From assembly GCA_947479915.1 (NCBI GenBank), contig CANKAU010000022.1, positions 1 to 37,203 of the forward strand: 37,203 nucleotides of DNA, read 5' to 3'. Below, piece by piece: positions 35,142 to 37,203 of this stretch. A program made the position numbers and the translations under genes. The first letter of the stretch is position 1; every line of letters begins with the position of its first letter. The notes beneath the pieces are model-generated. The model had not been told where the DNA came from and searched no databases. It saw nothing but the letters and a program-made list of their open reading frames with translations. This DNA is from Chloroflexota bacterium (GTDB lineage Bacteria > Chloroflexota > Dehalococcoidia > UBA2979).

Positions 35142-36330
35142 GCGTCGCGCCGACCACCGTGAGCGCGGTGGTGGTCGCGAAGCCGTTCGGGAATGTGCGC
35201 ATGAAGCGGTCGTTCACGAACGAGGGCGCGCCGACTACGTAGAGCACGAACGTCCCGTCCGAGGATTGCGCCCATGCGCCGGTGGATCGCGCCGTCGTGA
35301 GCGCGGCATCGAGCTGCGCCACCGTCCCGCCACGGAAGACGACCTGAGCGAGCCTTGTACCGGTCGGTGGGAACGCGGGCTGCGCGACGAACGTGCCCGC
35401 GCTCGTCGCTGCGGGCGGAGCCGTGGGGACGGGCGTCGATATCGGCGTGGGTGCCACCGCCGAGGCTACCGGGGACGGCGTCGCCGTCGCCGTCGCCGTC
35501 GCGGGGGGCGCCGCCACCTCGACGACGAACACGCCGGCCAGCGGTCGGCAGCCCGGGCGGTCGCGATCGATGTAGAACGTGCCGACGCCGCTCGTGCCCG
35601 CCAGCGCCACGCGATAGCGCGCATAGGCCGTGCTCGCCTCGGCGTTGCGGTCCTCGGCAAAGGCGGCGCGCCCCTCGGTCACGGGGATGATCCGCGCCGC
35701 GAGGTCGGGCGTGGAGCACTCCGCGGTCGGTGCCATCTTCAGCGTGGTGATCGAGGTCCCATCGGCGGCGGTGACGAAGGAGACGGTGCCCGCTTCGCGG
35801 AGGCCGCCGAAGCTCTCCCCGGCGCTGATGATGCCCCGGTAGGTCGCGCCGCTGACCGGCAGGGTCGTGGTGCTCCGCGCGACCGCGGCCCACGAGAACG
35901 ACCGGGGTGCGCACGACGATCCGGTGTCGTCCGGGATGCCGGAGATCGAGAGGTCGCCGGTGACGATGCCGTCGCGGAGGACGCGCCCCGTGATGCGGAG
36001 CACGCCCTCGCGGCCGCTGCTGGGGTCGACCACCGGGCGGTCCGGGCCGGGAGCGATGCCGGCGCGTCCGAAGACGATGCCCTCCGGCGAGATCGCGCCG
36101 CTCGTGAAACAGGAGGCGGTGAATGCGTTGGTCGGCGCGCCGATCTCGATGGTTCTGATCCCATCGCCGCCGTCCACCATGACCAGCCGGAACGTCGCCA
36201 TGTCCGAAGTGACGCCGACATAATCCTCGTCGGCGATCGCGGCTGTCGCGCTGGACAGGCGGACCGCCAGGAGCAACGCGAGGGCGAGGAACGCCGCCGT
36301 CAGGACTCGGCGGCGGATGGCTGGCGGCAT
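35113..36330 (-). CDS. Secreted two-domain protein with Pro/Thr/Ala linker
   Basis: The 405-residue protein starts with a signal peptide (MPPAIRRRVLTAAFLALALL, cleavage near SSATAA). A beta-rich domain of about 240 residues follows, with four to six cysteines (SCFTSG, SSCAPR, AECSTP, RPGCRP) likely paired. A low-complexity linker (ATATATATPSPVASAV to about 320) comes next. The C-terminal domain has GGTVAQLDAALTTARSTG, VLYVVGAPSFVNDRFM and RTFPNGFATTTALTVVG. I associate the motif GAP-x-FVN-x-x-F-x-x-x-FP-x-G with secreted Chloroflexota proteins, from memory. ATG 36330 has AGAGGAT upstream. Function unknown. Confidence 0.72.
   Translation of the reverse strand: MPPAIRRRVLTAAFLALALLLAVRLSSATAAIADEDYVGVTSDMATFRLVMVDGGDGIRTIEIGAPTNAFTASCFTSGAISPEGIVFGRAGIAPGPDRPVVDPSSGREGVLRITGRVLRDGIVTGDLSISGIPDDTGSSCAPRSFSWAAVARSTTTLPVSGATYRGIISAGESFGGLREAGTVSFVTAADGTSITTLKMAPTAECSTPDLAARIIPVTEGRAAFAEDRNAEASTAYARYRVALAGTSGVGTFYIDRDRPGCRPLAGVFVVEVAAPPATATATATPSPVASAVAPTPISTPVPTAPPAATSAGTFVAQPAFPPTGTRLAQVVFRGGTVAQLDAALTTARSTGAWAQSSDGTFVLYVVGAPSFVNDRFMRTFPNGFATTTALTVVGATPTPTFARPE
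35480..35502. repeat. Hexanucleotide GTCGCC tandem repeat
   Basis: GTCGCC is repeated about 3.8 times in the linker of the secreted protein and encodes alternating Thr-Ala on the minus strand. Copy number could change by slippage without shifting the frame. Confidence 0.7.
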
Positions 36331-36428
36331 ACGGATCCTCTTTCGGCGATGCGAACAGTGTCGCATCCGATCCTGCGGGGGGCTGCCTCGACGCGGGATG
36401 GGGTGCTGAGGGGGGCTGTACATACAGA

Positions 36429-36452
36429 AACGCCGCCCGTGAGGGCGGCGTT
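36429..36452 (-). terminator. Terminator downstream of hppA, GNRA-type tetraloop
   Basis: AACGCCGCCC (36429-36438) pairs perfectly with GGGCGGCGTT (36443-36452) around a 4-nt loop, GTGA on the plus strand and TCAC on the minus strand. In the minus direction the stem runs into TTTCTGT, so it probably ends the pyrophosphatase transcript. Confidence 0.75.
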
Positions 36453-36502
36453 CCGTTGCGGACGACGAGCGGGCTACCGAGGCAGCCCGCTCGGAAGTGT
36501 CG

Positions 36503-37203
36503 CTAGCCGACGAACAGCGGTGCGAGCACCAGCGTGACCGTTGCGAGGAGCTTGATGAGGACGTGCAGCGACGGGCCGGCGGTGTCCTTGAAGGGGTCAC
36601 CCACCGTGTCACCGACGACCGCAGCCTTGTGCGCCTCGGAGCCCTTGCCGCCGTGCTCACCGGTCTCGATGAACTTCTTCGCGTTGTCCCAGGCACCGCC
36701 CGAGTTGTTGAAGAAGGTCGCCATCATGATGCCACCGATGGTGCCAATGATGAGCATGCCCGAGACCGCGAGCCAACCGGACGCGTTGTGGTAGACCACA
36801 CCGTTGACGGTCACCTCGGCGTCGCGGAGGAAGCGGAAGAGCAGGCCGACCACGATCGGCAGGCCAACGGCCAGCACGCCCGGGAAGACCATCTCGCGCA
36901 GAGCCGCACGAGCGGTGATGTCCACCGCGCGGGCGTAGTCCGGGCGAACCGTGCCGGCCATGATGCCCGGGTTCTCACGGAACTGGCGACGGACTTCCTC
37001 GATGATCTTCTGGCCGGCGGAACCGACGGCACGGATGGTCAGCGACGAGAACACGAACACCAGCATGACGCCCAGCAGACCACCGACGAAGACGTCGATG
37101 CTCGACAGGTCGATCGGCAGCTCCGCCGTCAGCGGGATGCCGAGGCGCTCCTTGATCTTGTCGAGGTAGGCGCTGAAGAGCAGGAACGCCGCGAGGCCGG
37201 CGG
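36503..37203 (-). CDS. hppA: Membrane-bound proton/sodium-translocating pyrophosphatase, C-terminal part (5' end outside window)
   Basis: The frame runs off the right edge and supplies the last 233 residues. They include LPIDLSSIDVFVGGLLGVML and MVFPGVLAVGLPIVVGLLF as membrane helices. FNNSGGAWDNAKKFIETGEH with GDTVGDPFKDTAGPSLHVLIKLLA is the strongly conserved C-terminal signature of H+/Na+-PPases, with its Asp/Lys cluster binding Mg-pyrophosphate. The enzyme couples PPi hydrolysis to ion pumping. The residue that marks K+-dependent or K+-independent members lies outside the window. An internal ATG at 37066 is not the start, because the frame and the protein continue upstream. Confidence 0.97.
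   Translation of the reverse strand, partial: AGLAAFLLFSAYLDKIKERLGIPLTAELPIDLSSIDVFVGGLLGVMLVFVFSSLTIRAVGSAGQKIIEEVRRQFRENPGIMAGTVRPDYARAVDITARAALREMVFPGVLAVGLPIVVGLLFRFLRDAEVTVNGVVYHNASGWLAVSGMLIIGTIGGIMMATFFNNSGGAWDNAKKFIETGEHGGKGSEAHKAAVVGDTVGDPFKDTAGPSLHVLIKLLATVTLVLAPLFVG

Noticed and set aside
1-37203. CRISPR arrays, tRNA/rRNA genes, prophage or IS elements
   Set aside because: I found no regularly spaced repeats, cloverleaf sequences or rRNA signatures, transposase or integrase motifs, or terminal inverted repeats with target duplications.

Overview
The window is about 37 kb of high-GC bacterial chromosome (roughly two-thirds G+C by eye) with tightly packed, mostly metabolic genes. 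There is no rRNA, tRNA, CRISPR array, prophage or insertion sequence that I can see. The host is probably a Chloroflexota bacterium or a similar high-GC, F420-using, CoA-rich lineage. This is inferred from the LLM/F420-type oxidoreductase, CaiB/BaiF CoA-transferase, DinB-like and ABM-domain genes, secreted proteins with Pro/Thr/Ala-rich linkers, and a C-terminal secreted domain (35113-36330) of a kind I associate with Chloroflexota. No 16S gene is present to settle it.

Layout. 1-1900: the tail of an unknown gene, a membrane-anchored TlpA/ResA-type thioredoxin, a DUF6941-like protein and a DinB-like protein. 1901-3598: a ThDP enzyme of the oxalyl-CoA decarboxylase/2-hydroxyacyl-CoA lyase family, closed by a strong terminator. 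3698-5208 (minus): a secreted protein with a C-terminal anchor and a coupled ABM-monooxygenase/GNAT pair. 5361-6293: a 6PGDH-like dehydrogenase. 6434-8517 (minus): an M20 peptidase and a short 3-hydroxyacyl-CoA dehydrogenase. 8698-11255: a VOC protein, an EamA transporter and a family III CoA-transferase. 11456-17447: gltB-gltD (glutamate synthase), preceded by tandem repeats that look like an operator. 17522-21581 (minus): a MacB-like ABC exporter with a giant FtsX-type permease. 21749-21967: an orphan small Cys-containing protein. 21974-23919 (minus): maf and a RumA-type RNA methyltransferase. 24040-25503: an M42-type peptidase and a small membrane protein that appears frameshifted. 25510-27218 (minus): an LLM oxidoreductase and a degenerate nucleotidyltransferase-fold protein. 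27420-28085: a DtxR-family regulator. 28142-30385 (minus): a lipoprotein and a secreted coiled-coil protein. 30507-31280 (minus): an enoyl-CoA hydratase. 31406-32290: an alpha/beta hydrolase. 32325-35141: a regulatory patch with a broken receiver domain, two paralogous Crp/Fnr-type regulators meeting tail to tail, and an orphan OmpR-type response regulator. 35113-36330 (minus): a large secreted protein. 36503 to the end (minus): the C-terminal part of a membrane pyrophosphatase (hppA).

Taken together the region mixes core nitrogen assimilation (gltBD), RNA and nucleotide housekeeping (rumA-like, maf), acyl-CoA chemistry spread over several transcription units (ThDP lyase, CoA-transferase, hydroxyacyl-CoA dehydrogenase, enoyl-CoA hydratase) and a set of envelope or secreted proteins of unknown role. 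I see no compact defence or mobile system. The least explained signals are a hexamer (CCTCGA/TCGAGG) that recurs about every 235 bp in genes and in gaps alike, the small protein at 21749, the secreted coiled-coil/lipoprotein pair, the regulatory patch with its decayed receiver, and the tandem operator-like repeats before gltB.
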